This document shows, in pieces, positions 1 through 13,200 of a DNA stretch of 64,000 nucleotides. The position numbers and the translations under genes were made by a program. The stretch comes from Phoebastria nigripes (taxonomy: Eukaryota; Chordata; Aves; Procellariiformes; Diomedeidae). The stretch covers positions 585,997-649,996 of the forward strand of contig JAYKAV010002475.1 of NCBI GenBank assembly GCA_035582835.1. Reading direction: 5' to 3'. Below the pieces are notes generated by a model. The model saw nothing but the letters and a program-made list of their open reading frames with translations, was not told the origin of the DNA and searched no databases. Numbering within the stretch: position 1 is the stretch's first letter; each line of letters begins with the position of its first letter.

Positions 1-1404
1 TAGAAGGTGTCTGGCTTTCTGTTTGTGAATGAGCTGGAAATTTTAAAAGATATGTTCTTTCTTTTTTTTTTTTTTTTACTCGATGATTTTGAAATAATGG
101 AGAATGAACATTGGAAACATAGAGCTTATCTTGGTGAAGACTATGAGAAATGCATTAATACACAGACTGTTGACTGGCCATGGGTAAAGGAGTAATTTTT
201 GTCTCTAAAACAATGCCAATTTACAATACCATTNAGAGGTTTCCAAGAGGCTATCTGAGACACACATTATTAACAGAGAAAGATGCTAAAAAGGAGCAAG
301 TTCTTCCAAGGAGGTCATTCTCTCTGGAATATCATCCTCTTTTTTTGTCTCTTGTCAGCTTTGTTTAACAGTTTTTCTTTGATGCATCAGTGCCAGATAC
401 ACATTAGGAAAGCAGGAGGTGGATACAAAGGAGATCCAAATACAGGTGCTCAGTTGCTTGCTGCTGCCGTTTAGCTGTTAGGCAATAAGCACCTCACCAT
501 CCCTTCCAAACTACACTTCCAAACTGCTGTACAATAAACATTAATTCCATTAATATTAGGAATTACGCTGTGCCAGAATTACAGAAAATATTTAACCATA
601 TATTCATAATCATAATATACTAGAATCATGAGATATCATAGTATTCTAAACGAGATACTGATACTGTACTAAATAAACACTAATGCTTATATAGCAGCAT
701 GTATTAAATTACAAGTCAAAATATAAGTGCAATACATCAGATATTTGAGCTGTTATTATGTTCATCAATTTATTGATAAAAAATGCAACCCCAGTTCTCT
801 GAGTAACACAAAACTCATATATGACATGCACTTCTTTGGAAATGCAACTTTTTATTATCATATTATGAGGGACATATTGGTCACCTTAATGACAATTATC
901 ATCTTCCAAACTTTGTTTACTATAGAGTCTCTACCGTCAGAACATGGTATGATAATAGCAAACAGTGGGCATGGCTAGGAAAAAAACCCAACACCTTGCT
1001 AAAACTTGCAAATAATGCATCAGAGAGTAAAACAAAGTCTGTTTATCATAGTCATCTTACATATTCAAGGTCTCCTCCTTGGTCTGCTGATAAACCAGCT
1101 NAAAGCCTGAAAACTGTCCTATAATTTATTACTAAATATCTGCAAGCTTCCTAAAAAAGCCTGTTTGTCCTAGAGATAAATGGAAAGACAGGGTCAAAAC
1201 CAAAGCATTATATATCAGCATTATGTTCCCACATAAGCTGGAAACCTCCAGCAGCTGCTACTGAAAACTACTGTATGTTTTCATATGAAAACCAGTTTGT
1301 TGCCATAAATGCTTTGTGGATATTGCATGCCCTATTCACAATTGGTGCAATAAGGACATTGCAAAAACCGCATAATAGCTAAAGGTTTATAATCAGTGGT
1401 AATC
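1..1404. other. Unassigned AT-rich DNA
   Basis: No recognisable gene or repeat family is visible. Reading frames are short and AT-driven, and there is one short T-run near position 61-77. The stretch ends where CR1-like sequence begins, shortly before position 1440. Confidence 0.6.
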
Positions 1405-2708
1405 TCTCTTCCCACATCATTCAAGCCCCTGAACCTCAAGGCAGGGATTGGGGGAATGAAGTCTCTTTTTGTAGGAGAAAATCAGGTTCGAGACCATCTG
1501 AGGAACCTGAGCATACACAAGTCCATGGGACCTGACAANTTCCCAGGATTCTGAGGGAACTGGCTGATGTAGTTGCCAAGCCACTCTCCATAATATTTGA
1601 AAAGTCAAGGCAGTCCATCGAAGTCCCCAGTGACTGGAAGAAGGGCAACATCATCCCCATTTTAAAAAAAGGTAAAAAGGAAGACCCTGGGAAATACCGA
1701 CTAGTCAGCCTCTCCTCCGTGCCCGGTAAGATCATGGAAAAGATCTTCCTGGAAGACATGTCAAGGCATATGCATGACAGGGAGGTGATTAGAGACAGCC
1801 AACATGGCTTCACAAAGGGCAAATTGTGCCTGACTAATCCGGTGGCCTTCTACGATGGAGTGACGGCGTTGGTGGATAAGGAAAGAGNAACTGATGTCAT
1901 CTATCTTNACTTCTGCAAGGCCTTTGACATGGTCCCACACAACATCCTTGTCTCTAAATTGGTGAGATATGTGTTTGATGGACGGACTATTCAATGGATG
2001 AGGAATTGTCTGGATGGCTGCATCCAAAGAATTGCAGTCAATGGCTCAATGTCCAAATGGAGATCGGTAACAAGTGGTGTCCCTCGGGGGTCTGTATTGG
2101 GACCAGTACTATTCAATATCTTTATTAATGACATAGACAGTGGGATTGAGCNCACCCTCAGCAGCTTTGCAGGTGACACCAAGCTGAGTGGTGCGGTTGA
2201 TACACATGAGGGAAGGGATGCCATGCAGAGGGACTTTGACAGGCTTGAGGAGTGGGCCCGTGCGAACCTCATGAGGTTCAACAAGGCCATGGGCTGGAAC
2301 ACCTCTCTATGAAGAAAGTCGGAGGGAGCTTACGTTGTTCAGCCTGAAGAAGACAAGGCTCTGGGGAGACCTTATTGTGGCTTTTCAATATAATAAAGGG
2401 GGCTTATAAGAAAGACAGAAAAAGACTTTTTACCAGGGCCTGTAGCGACATGACAAGGGACAACAGTTTTATACTGAGAGAGAGCAGATTTAGGGTGGAT
2501 ATAAGGAAGAATTTTTTTATGATAAGGGTGGTTAGACACTGGAACAGGTTGCCCAGAGAAACTGTGGATGCCCCATCCCTGGAATTGTTGAAGGGGGCTT
2601 TTGGCAACCTGATCTGATGAAAGATGTCCCTGCCCATGGCAAGGGAGTGGACTAGATGATCTTTAAAAGTCCCTTCCGACTCAAACCATTCTGTGATTCC
2701 ATGAATAC
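1405..2708 (+). mobile_element. CR1 LINE copy 1, 5'-truncated, internally deleted
   Basis: This is a chicken-repeat-1 type non-LTR retrotransposon fragment. The reverse-transcriptase part of ORF2 is readable from about 1480 to 2289. Sequence then jumps, at about 2289-2291, directly to the C-terminal part of ORF2 (from 'GGCTGGAACACC' onward). Compared with copy 2, roughly 330 bases are missing at this point. The 3' end carries the family's AAACCATTCTGTGATTCC-like tail near 2685-2702. The 5' limit is approximate, because similarity to CR1 fades before about 1405. Several Ns lie inside the element. The block 1561-2288 is almost identical to copy 2, as described in the findings. Confidence 0.9.
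1480..2312 (+). pseudogene. CR1 ORF2 reverse transcriptase remnant (copy 1)
   Basis: The translated strand shows the reverse-transcriptase landmarks of CR1 ORF2: a '[10 protein letters not shown]' block, the motif A region '[11 protein letters not shown]', the motif B region '[20 protein letters not shown]', and motif C as '[10 protein letters not shown]'. Active non-LTR elements normally have FADD at motif C, so one catalytic aspartate is glycine here. In life the enzyme would copy element RNA at a nicked target site (target-primed reverse transcription). This copy lacks the endonuclease domain upstream and runs into an internal deletion at about 2290. It is certainly non-functional. The same FAGD change is present in copy 2. 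Confidence 0.88.
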
Positions 2709-5700
2709 AGTCAGGTGCTGAACGGCTTAGTAATTTCAACTCATCTTCCTTTTCACTGTACGTAATGGGGTATGTAAGGGACTGTGAAATGTGAGTAGAA
2801 ACAGGTTATGGATGATAGGATCTGGTATCAGCTGATGTACGCATGGTGATAGTAACCAATTCACGGGAACTAAGGGTTAATTTGTGATAACAGTAACAAA
2901 CTCTGATGATAGTAGTAACATCCTTGCATGTGCATGCAGTCTCATTTTGACTGGAGCTGTGAAGATGAAGGGGAAATATTATAATATTATATTATTCGAG
3001 AGACTGCTCTAAATGTATACATCGGGCAGAGTTGTCCTAGAATGTTGAATAGTGCTGTAAAACCTTCAAACTCCTCCCTGAGTCCACAACACACCTGGCA
3101 GCACACCTTGTAACACTGCAGCAAAATACATCTTCTTTTGATAACTGGTTATGTATTTATATGGATTTAATGCATAAAGAAAAACATGATTCATTTATAC
3201 AATGAATTCCTGACCTCCACTTCAGGAAATTTTATTCCCCTCAGTTTTGTTTTTCTACACTATTTAATGGCAACCAATATTTTTCACATAAAATTGTATA
3301 AAATCCACATTTGACTTTATTATGTTTGATAAAATTACATTTTCACTTTAGCAAAATTTCAAGGACAAGTAGCTATATAATAATGGCAATTTTAGATTTT
3401 ATTTATTTATTTATTTATTTATTTAGGCCAAGATGTTCTGTGCTGACCCTCTTCAATGCATGGCATGGGCACAGACAATGGAGCATCCTGCAGGAAAACT
3501 GTATAACTTCTACCCTAGAAAAAAAAGCCAACAAAGTAAGCTAAAAATCAAACATTCACCACCAAAAGCTGTATTGAAATTTTAGCTGAAATCCAGGGAA
3601 AATAAGTCTTCACCACTACTGCATAAAGTTTTATATGATACATTGCCATTTCTGAGGAAGCTGAAAAAATTGAAAGAGAGTTGAATCTGAGTGTGTTTTG
3701 CATTTTGTAACTAATAATTCCTATAGCTCTAATGTACATCTGGGCCACTCCATTATAGCTGCATGCATTTGTGCATAATTGCAGACCACTTGTCTCACAT
3801 GGTTTATAAAATAATCAGCATCCATCTTGTATTCTCTACTCTCTAGATCTCCACAGGACATGTTGTCTAACAGAAACCATGTTTTACTGAAGATGATCTT
3901 GATAAATCTTATTTAATATGAAATAAAATATGTCCATACTTTCCTGATCCCACAGCATCCTTTCCCATGTATACTGATGGCTATATATTGATGGTACAGG
4001 GTATGGCCATTTATTAAGGAGCATTAATGTTGGCTGATCTCACTCTCTCTGTCTATTACCTAGCCAGTACAACATAGCATTCACAGTCCAAGTACCTAAC
4101 TGCCAACTATTGTTCATGGAGAACATCTTTTTTGGGCATGTTAAAGATAAATTGCCTAATCAAAGGACAGCCTGCCGAAGAGACACCCTAAACAGCCAGA
4201 TTTATCACTGTAGGGTGATTTAGAGGGACTATAACAAACAAGAGAGACACAATATCAGGAAAATTTTGCATTCAAAATGAGCATCCCTACTTCTGTCCCT
4301 AGCAAGCTTCAGCATGACTGGGTTATAACATAGGAATGAATAAAGTCATGGCTTTTGCATATATTTCTACTAGATTTGTGTTTTGTCAGTGTAAGGATAC
4401 AGATTATCTTGACGACATCACAGTTTTGGGTGTAACAAAGGTAACCTCATGGTCCTATAGTAAGGGACGTCCTCAATCATCAGGGCATTTTTGAATGTCC
4501 TTGTCATCTTTATAAAGCAGGTAGGTGTATTTTGTTTTGTGCTTTGTTCTGCTGTAGTAAATCACTGATGATTGATTGGAGGAAGCAGCCATGGAAAACT
4601 CAAGCCAGTAAAACTACTGACTGACAAAGAACAGATCCTCCTTGACCATTGTTTTTGCATGTCACCACCCTGCCTTTTCAATAGCTGTATACTTGAATAT
4701 TAACTTCATCAATCAAATGCCATCTTACTCGAAAAAGGATACCTTGCTAGATACAGTAATTGCAATTTTGGAATTCCTTAAAAAATATTGTACTAACTCA
4801 TGACATTGCACTTTCTGATAATATTCTGTACTATTACAAGTTCAGAATCCCTCTTCACACAGTGTTGAAAAACAACAAAGAATAATAGCCTTAGTACTCA
4901 CATTTTGAAGAGATACCTTCTACATGTACAGAAATTGTTTTTCAATTAGTTTCAATCAAACATATGCTATATGAAAGGACATTACAAATTACTCACTGTT
5001 GCCTTAAAACAAACAGCTGCGTAAAACTTTCATATGAACCTGGGCCTATTATCATCAATATGAAATTACAATATNTATGCATTGTTTTTGCTGGAACTGA
5101 CCCAAGTTCAGTTTAGTTTAGGATCTTGTTTCCAAGAATAGTTAGTGCTATCTGCCTAGAAGATGAAAGATATCTAACTACAGGACAGCTTGGTCACCTA
5201 CCCTTTTTGCCCCAAAAGAACTTACCTGATGACCAGCAGTGTTAAGGTCTGAACCTGTACGCATCATGCTGCTCTATTTTTGGTGTCTCAAATCCTAAGA
5301 ACATGAACAAAAGTGACGAGATCTTTATATATAGCAGTCAACCTACTTGGTTTATTGTTTTCTCCTTCTAAAGACAAAAAGCCAATGATTGTTTCAGGGT
5401 TAAAAGATATTGCACATGTGATGTGGATGAGCTATCAGAATTTAGTGAACTGTGTGCAGTTTTCCACTCAGAATCCTTTCCTTAGTCCTCTTCCAAAGTC
5501 TCTTTCAGCTGCTACATCAATCTTCTACTCTCATTAAATAAAAGAAAAAAGATTCTTCTTCCAAGGAAGAAACTGTAGAAAAACAACTGCAAAGCTTTCT
5601 GGATATGTATATGATAGGAAGAACAGTAGTTGTTTTGCTGGCCATGCCTTAGTTAAAGCATTATTGCTCCTAAAGGGTTAAAGTTGTGAAGGACATTAAA

Positions 5701-6084
5701 GAAGAATGTTGGCAATGCACTGAAATCTGTCAGTATCCTGCATAATCGAGCTTCTAGACAGTTTGCGGAGTTTTGCTAAATTAAAAAGTTTGTCTCAGAA
5801 ATATGTAACAAATATTTGGAAATATCATGCAGTATAGCATTACAGCCTTCCCAGTCCAGGTGCTTTCTTCTATCGTTTGCTCCTGGGTACTGTCTTTTTG
5901 CTTGTTTACTTTGCTATTTTATATACAAAACTTTCATAATTTTTTTTCTCTGGGAAAATTAAGAAATGCATTGTGTGCATAGCAGTGGTGTTGATCCTGG
6001 AGACACTGCAGTCCCAACCAAATAAGAAACAAAGATAATGCCACTGTGAACTAAATAGGAAGCACTTTTGCCTACTTTACCCAT
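2709..6084. other. Unassigned AT-rich DNA between CR1 copies 1 and 2
   Basis: No gene is supported in this 3.4 kb. It holds an (ATTT)n microsatellite at about 3397-3424 and otherwise only short open frames without recognisable domains, the longest about 75 codons. No transposon end was recognised. Confidence 0.55.
3397..3424 (+). repeat. (ATTT)n microsatellite
   Basis: About seven tandem ATTT units are directly visible. There is no sign that it belongs to a larger element. Confidence 0.9.
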
Positions 6085-7660
6085 CATATGAGAAAATCAA
6101 GTTTGAGACCATCTGAGGAACCTGAACATAGGGACCTGATAAGATGCATCCCAGGGTCTTGAGGCAACTGGCTGATGTAGTTGCCAAGCCACTCTCCATA
6201 ATATTTGAAAAGTCAAGGCAGTCCATCGAAGTCCCCAGTGACTGGAAGAAGGGCAACATCATCCCCATTTTAAAAAAAGGTAAAAAGGAAGACCCTGGGA
6301 AATACCGACTAGTCAGCCTCTCCTCCGTGCCCGGTAAGATCATGGAAAAGATCTTCCTGGAAGACATGTCAAGGCATATGCATGACAGGGAGGTGATTAG
6401 AGACAGCCAACATGGCTTCACAAAGGGCAAATTGTGCCTGACTAATCCGGTGGCCTTCTACGATGGGACNGCNTNNGTGGANAAGGNAAGAGCNANNGAT
6501 GTCATCTATCTTGACTTCTGCAAGGCCTTTGACATGGTCCCACACAACATCCTTGTCTCTAAATTGGTGAGATATGTGTTTGATGGACGGACTATTCAAT
6601 GGATGAGGAATTGTCTGGATGGCTGCATCCAAAGAATTGCAGTCAATGGCTCAATGTCCAAATGGAGATCGGTAACAAGTGGTGTCCCTCGGGGGTCTGT
6701 ATTGGGACCAGTACTATTCAATATCTTTATTAATGACATAGACAGTGGGATTGAGCACACCCTCAGCAGCTTTGCAGGTGACACCAAGCTGAGTGGTGCG
6801 GTTGATACACATGAGGGAAGGGATGCCATGCAGAGGGACTTTGACAGGCTTGAGGAGTGGGCCCATGCGAACCTCATGAGGTTCAACAAGGCCAAGTGCA
6901 AGGTCCTGCAGCTGAGTCAGGGAAATCCCCAATATCAATATAGACTCGGGGATGAGTGGATTGAGAGCAGCCCTGCAGAGAAGGACTTGGGGATACTGGT
7001 GGATGAAAAATTGGTCATGAGCCAGCAATGTGCGCTTGCAGCCCAGAAGGCCAACTGTATCCTGGGCTGAATCAAAAGAAGTGTGGCCAGTAGGTCGAGG
7101 GAGGTGATTCTGCCCCATTACTCTCTGGTGAGACCCCACCTAGAGTACTGTGTCCAGCACTAGAGTCCTCAGCACAAGACATGGACCTGTAGGAGCAGGT
7201 GCAGAGGAGGGCCACAAAAATGATGAGAGGGCTGGAACAGCTCTCCTACGAAGAAAGGCTGTGAGGGTTGGGTTTGTTCAGCCTGGAGAAGTAAAGGCTC
7301 CAGGAAGACCTTATTGCAGCCTTTCAGTTCTTAAAGGGGGCTCCTAAGTTAGATGGAGAGAGACTTTTTACAAAGACCTGTAGTGACAGGACAAGGGGCA
7401 ACATATAAGGAAGAATTTTTTTATGATGATGGTGATGAGAGGGACAGGTTGCCCAGAGAAGTTGTGGATGCCCCATCATTAAAAGTGTTCAAGGTCAGGT
7501 TGGATGGGGCTTTTAGCAACCTGATCTAGTGAAAGATGTCCCTGTCCATTGCAGGGGGGAGACGATTAGATGATCTTCGAAGGTCCCTTCCAACCCAAAC
7601 CATTCTATGATTCTACAATTAGATGATTCTGTGATTACATGATTCTATGATTCTACCTAT
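6085..7660 (+). mobile_element. CR1 LINE copy 2, 5'-truncated, retains 3' end
   Basis: This is the longest CR1 fragment in the window. It runs from the N-terminal part of the reverse transcriptase, through the C-terminal ORF2 region, to an extended 3' tail of degenerate ATTCTATG-type octamers (about 7605-7652). Nine Ns fall within 28 bases (6470-6497). Frame-breaking small deletions are present after about 7070 relative to copies 4 and 5, for example 'CAGCACAAGACATGG' near 7170. The 5' limit is where similarity to copy 1 starts ('GAGAAAATCAAG', about 6089). Confidence 0.92.
6144..7070 (+). pseudogene. CR1 ORF2 reverse transcriptase remnant (copy 2)
   Basis: This 308-codon open stretch is the best-preserved coding fragment of a CR1 in the window. 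Landmarks in order are '[20 protein letters not shown]', '[10 protein letters not shown]', motif A '[14 protein letters not shown]', motif B '[17 protein letters not shown]' and motif C 'FAGDTKLSG' (one catalytic aspartate lost). It continues into the conserved region after motif C ('[13 protein letters not shown]', '[10 protein letters not shown]') and ends at a TGA where related copies read a cysteine codon. The downstream region, homologous to the 'EYCVQ..' part of the family, is frame-shifted. A TAG at 7190-7192 lies at a position that is also TAG in copies 4 and 5. The protein is not expected to be active. Confidence 0.88.
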
Positions 7661-10071
7661 AACGACACACCAAGCTGTGTATAGCTGCACATTGTCTTTT
7701 AAATACCCACAAGCTATGAAGAGAATAGAATTATTCTATCCTTGTTAGAAGACAGGGTAAGTGCCAACCTATCATTTGACAAGAAGTGGGGGAAAAAAAA
7801 TAATATAAATCTCTCAATTTTCAGAAATAACTCTAGTTTTTATAAGGGTTCCCAAAAGAGTTCTGAAATGTCAAAAGCTCTGTAGTCTTCCTTAACAGTG
7901 TAAGAGGTAGATAAAGCTTAGTAAATGCAGCAACCACTTTAGATTTCCAAGTTCTTTTTGTCCTCTGATCCAGATATTTCCAAATCATTGTGACAGAAGA
8001 TACCAAAACCAGTACCAACCATCTGTGCTGTCTCTTCAGGAAAAAAATTCTGAGTTTAACAAAGTATTCATATAGTTACTATGCTAGAAGCTCTGATGGT
8101 AAAAGAATCTGGATGCAACCATAAAAAATGTTATTACTGACCTATAAAAATTATGTTATTCTAAAATTACGAACATATTTAATGCAGTCTAAGTTATTTA
8201 AAAGAATCTCCCCTGGAAAAAAACAAAACAAACAAAAAACCCCAACCAAACAAAAAAAAAACCCACACCAAAAAACCCCTCGTAATACTGTATATCATGG
8301 TTTAGTACACACTATCTGTTCCTAAGTACATGGACAGCACTGTTTTGTCAGTATAAGAGCATTCTGGTAAAACAACCCCTTATTATGGTAGTTTTGTCAG
8401 TATACATAGGTGCTTTTGTTTAGCAGACTTTAAGACTTTATGAACAGCTTTCAAAAACTACACAGTGACAGGGAAAGGCGAAGGCACTTATTACGATATC
8501 ATTTATTCAGAAGTGATAGAAATGAAACACTTTCTTCAATAGTAACTGTGGACTTCAAAGTTAAGGAAATATTCATTCAAGAAAGGCTTAAGTGTCACAG
8601 CTTAGAAAATGGGAGAAAAAATGAAGTAGTGTTCCTTAAGAGTTTTTAACACAGAAAGACCTTTAGTAAACTAAACACTTCATGTTCTTTCTTTGAAAAT
8701 GGAGAGATTCAATAGTATACTATAATGCAACACATTTATGAATCTTTTTTTTGTCATAACAATTTTAAAATTAACCATTCGAATGTAAGATTACCTTTTA
8801 TCAATGAATCCACATTAGGGGTTCCATAGATTGGAGGACGCAATTACTGAATTTAATAAACATGGCAGTTGTACAGGACACTTGTGCAAAGATTTGGCAG
8901 AGGTTACCAGAGAGCATCTAGAAACTGCACACAGTTTATAAATTGAAACAAACATGAAATTAAAAACAAACAAACACACAAACCAACCCCAAATCCCCAA
9001 ATCAGATACACCATGTTTAACAAAGATCTACTGTAACAAACAGTTTCATTTAGTAAAGTAACAGTAAAAAAAAAAAACCCAGTAAATATTTTTGAGATAA
9101 CTCTTTAACTAAAAAAAAACACTTGTGGCTTCATTTCTGAAAGGGCAACTTAGGGAAACTGAGGGTTTTCCATTTTTTTTTTTTAAATCAGGTCATTGGC
9201 TTTCACCTTTTTATTTCTGCACCTGGGCACTGTTAACAAGATGGGGGACATTAGCCCAGCAGAATATATTAAAACTTCAGTAGCCTGATAAACATTAAAA
9301 GCTGATTGCTTTCAGCCATCTCATGTTGCCATTTTTTTTTCTTATTCTGTTAAAATGGGCTTCTGCGGCATTATATATCTTATTAGTATACTAGATCAGT
9401 TTGTGAGCATTCACTTTGCATTCTTTAATAGTCAGTCTATGATATACATACATAAAAGAATAAAACATAAATAAATGTAAATAAATGAATTGTGTAATGA
9501 TTTTAGTCTGGCCAATGCTAACACATTTCTTTGGAGATCCTTGCCTTCTCCTAGTCCAGAGTAATTTAATTTTCTGGAGGTGTTTTCCAGTCTTAATTTA
9601 GGAAATGTCCTGAAGTTCTCAGGTACAATTTGTCCTGATCAACATTTCCCAGAAACTAGGGAAATCAGTGTTTCCAGAAAGAGTTGAGAAGTCCTGATCA
9701 GCATTTTGCAGCAATTCATGTATATCTTCAGTGCACACAAAATTACTTTAGCCAGACCATAGCTGTTCCTATTCCTTTACCCTCTGTCTGTATTTTATNC
9801 TTCCATATGTGAAGATAAATGGATGCAGAGACACCAAAACGACCCTTTTCTTTTTTTTTTTCCCTTCATAGAAGAGATTCATTAAATGCAGCATTAACAG
9901 ATAAAATGATGTATTATAATATTCTGTATTTTGAGAGAGGGTGAAGAAAACCACTTACCTGTGCTTTGATCATCTTCTTGTCCTCTTCCATCACAACCAA
10001 AGACTATTTAAAATGTCTTTTCAGCTATGCTTTTGTGTGCAGCCCAAGCATCATATAGCACCTCTGCTAAG

Positions 10072-10125
<54 letters not shown>

Positions 10126-10194
10126 NTAAAATGTCTTTTCAGCTATGCTTTTGTGTGCAGTCCAAGCAGCATACAGCACATCTGCTATGATTAA

Positions 10195-10239
<45 letters not shown>

Positions 10240-13200
10240 CAAACAGACAGATAATTCGATTTCCAATTAAAGGGGAGTAAGCCCCTAGAAGTTTTTACCA
10301 CCAGAATTATAAAAATCAAAAAGGAGAAAAGAATATACAAAAGATAAAATCCATGATTCTGTGTTCTTCTCCTTTAGGAGAATTTAGCAATATCAAAACT
10401 TCTATATATTTTTAGGAGAGAAAAATAAGAAGTTTTCCATTAAGTTATTGAAAACACTTGAAAATTAAACTGGAAGTATAACAATGCCAATAAAACATAA
10501 ATATAAAGATAGCTTGAGCTAACAATTTTTTTGAAGATTTTATAGCTTTCTTAGAAGATATTCTAGCCTTTTAAATTTTCTATTTTTTAATAAAAATACC
10601 AATGCCTAAAAATCAGTTTTCATTTTAAAACTCCCACCTTTTCCACCCATAAATAAAATATATTTGTAGTTTCAAAATTTTTCTTCCCTTTTCAACTGCT
10701 TTTTTCAACTTTCTAGATCCTAATTTGAGGCTTTTCAAGGTTCATATCCATCAGAAATGTTGGAAGTAACAAAAAGAAAAAAAAAATTAAACACAAACCA
10801 GTATCCCTTTTTTTGTATTTGAAAGACAAAAAATAGGATAGCAGATAAAAATGAAGCATAAAATAATAATTTTTAAAAAGCAACTCCCCCAATATTTTAT
10901 AATAATATAAAAAAACCTTTATGAAAAACTTTTGAGAAAAAATGTTTTCTTATCTATAAATAGCAAATTATTCCTAGTTGCCTACATTGCTTCCCATGGT
11001 TTAAAAAACTCCTGGATGAAGGTTTTTGAAAGACCCCAGATCAGAACATGACCATGAACAAATGCTGCCAAGCTCATTTTCAGACAGTTGCCTACAGCTA
11101 ATCCACCTTTTTTGCAATAGCCTTCCTTCTTACGTTCTTGTTTTTTTCCATTTTTTTTTAATTTTCTATAACGTAGTATGTGTCTGGTAGCATAAATCTT
11201 GCTACAGATCTTTTTTTTGGTTTGCCTTTCTCTGGTACAGAGGTATTACAATCGACTATTAACTACTTACCTCACCACCTCACCTCAAGGCATCTTTTAT
11301 TCCAGAAGAACGACGTGTTTGTGAACCCACAAACAAGAAGTCCCTTAAACAACACAGAACTGACTTTGACCTTGAGCTCTACATCACTGTTGTCAGCAGA
11401 AGCATATCATGTTGTACTGAGAAAAAAACAACGAGCTTTTTAACCTACAGACATTTTTTTCACATTAATTTATCCTTCAAGTCTAAGGCATATCAAATGT
11501 AAACAAAAGGAATAAGCAAGAACCCCAAATAGGATACTTTCTCTTTTTCTGATTTTGGACACTAGTGAATTTTTACTCCTTACTATTAGCGAACTTAATC
11601 AAGATAGATAAGCAGTATTACACAAACTAAGACAATACAGGGATTAAGTAACTTTCAAAGTAGAACAAGAGATGACATTTCTCAAGTTCTGTTACCAACA
11701 TCATTAGTTTCCATAAATTCTACTTTCCTCTCCAGTTGTGTTTTCATAGATATTTTTGGTATAGTGGCTGCTAACGTGTGTTCANGACTGTTACAGCTTG
11801 AGGAGACAAGATACTTTCCCACCGGATAGAGATGGAGAGAAGGTACAGAGAAATCTATGACGTTTGCCTCCTTATATTTAACTTCTCCTCCTCCCGGAGG
11901 GAAATGTCCGGGGGGTAATGATGGTGAGAGGTAAGGTGATGCCCCAGTTGGGTAGAACATTAACATTAATTTCATTTCCACTCTGCTCTTCTGTCACTGT
12001 CAGTAACACAGGTCCTTGCCCCCCTGGTTTGTTCAGAAAAGCAGTTAAAATTGTCTATATAGCCACTTGCACTTTTACTGATGAGTATGCCTGGAATGCA
12101 GATCCTCCCTCTCCAAACTTCTGTTCCCAAATAAAGAGCACAGACAGACAAACTGACAGGGTTTACAATGAGCTCAGACTCCATTGCTTTTTAACTCCAC
12201 TGGCTGGAATTCAGAGATCCTGACTTAACACATGTAGAATGAGAGGGTAATCCTCTCTGTTTTTATCTTCTGTTACTCAGTTTTGTACTAGCTGGTAACA
12301 ATCTGCCTTTATAGCAAATACAGCTGTTAGAGGAATACTGCTGTAGGTGAACACTAATTTTTTAAGATCACCCGGATAGTGAAGTGAAGAGAGAGACAAT
12401 GATATTTAAAAGAACACTTGCTCTTTACTCACTGGTCCCTTAAACTTAAATACAAAGAATTTGGTTTAATACTGTAATTTTGGACATCTAGAAAAAAGGA
12501 ATGAGGTAATTTCATGCTACCTTACTGTAACATAAAATTAGCAGACAAGTTATGTGATTACTCAGAGTATTTCCTGTAGCTGTTTGAAACCCACACAAAT
12601 GCCTTACTGCATATATGAATGAGATAAAGATGGTATTTACTTACTTTGAAACCTTGCCACTGATGTGTTATTTTCAGTTCATAATCAAACACATCTTCAT
12701 GCAGAATCTAACACTGATCATTTTAATCTATACTCTTAATAATCTTCTTTATGTAAATTTAATTGCTAAAAATCTAGTAAATAAAACTGATGACCTACTT
12801 ATGGTGTTTGTTTTTGCAATCTGGTGGCCTCATGCCTCTAATAATTGCCTAGAAATTCCTTCTTTTTTTTCTACCTCCCAGGAAACAGCTTTTTGGAACC
12901 GTTGGTCTGGGTTGTCTTACAAGAACATCTGAAATCTACCATGATAAAAACAATTAACGAACTGCTTTCCACCTAAATATAGGGTCATTTTTTTTGCATG
13001 TTAGAATTCAAAATAGATAAAGGCATCACACGTCAAGATTCCTGTTCCATGAGCAGCATCATATGTTATGTAAAAGGCCTCCTTCATCAAACATATACAC
13101 ACATATGTAATTATTTATACATATGTATGAACACAAAGAGTTTGCAATGTTACAGCAAAGTGTTGTAGACACTTCTACATTCTCTATTTAATACTTCTGC

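Noticed and set aside
1484..1500. GGTTCGAGACC-like word resembling a tRNA T-loop
   Set aside because: It lies inside CR1 copy 1, and the homologous word in copy 2 reads differently. No acceptor stem or anticodon arm can be placed around it.
1436..7139. Antisense open frames (60-140 codons) across the CR1 copies
   Set aside because: They are shadows of the CR1 ORF2 frame on the opposite strand and repeat in each copy.
8440..8649. 69-codon charged open frame
   Set aside because: It looks protein-like in part, but has no good acceptor or donor and no recognised family, which is too weak to list as an exon.
12615..12932. 105-codon hydrophobic plus-strand open frame
   Set aside because: The AT-rich composition produces Leu/Ile/Phe/Asn-rich frames. 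No conserved motif is visible.
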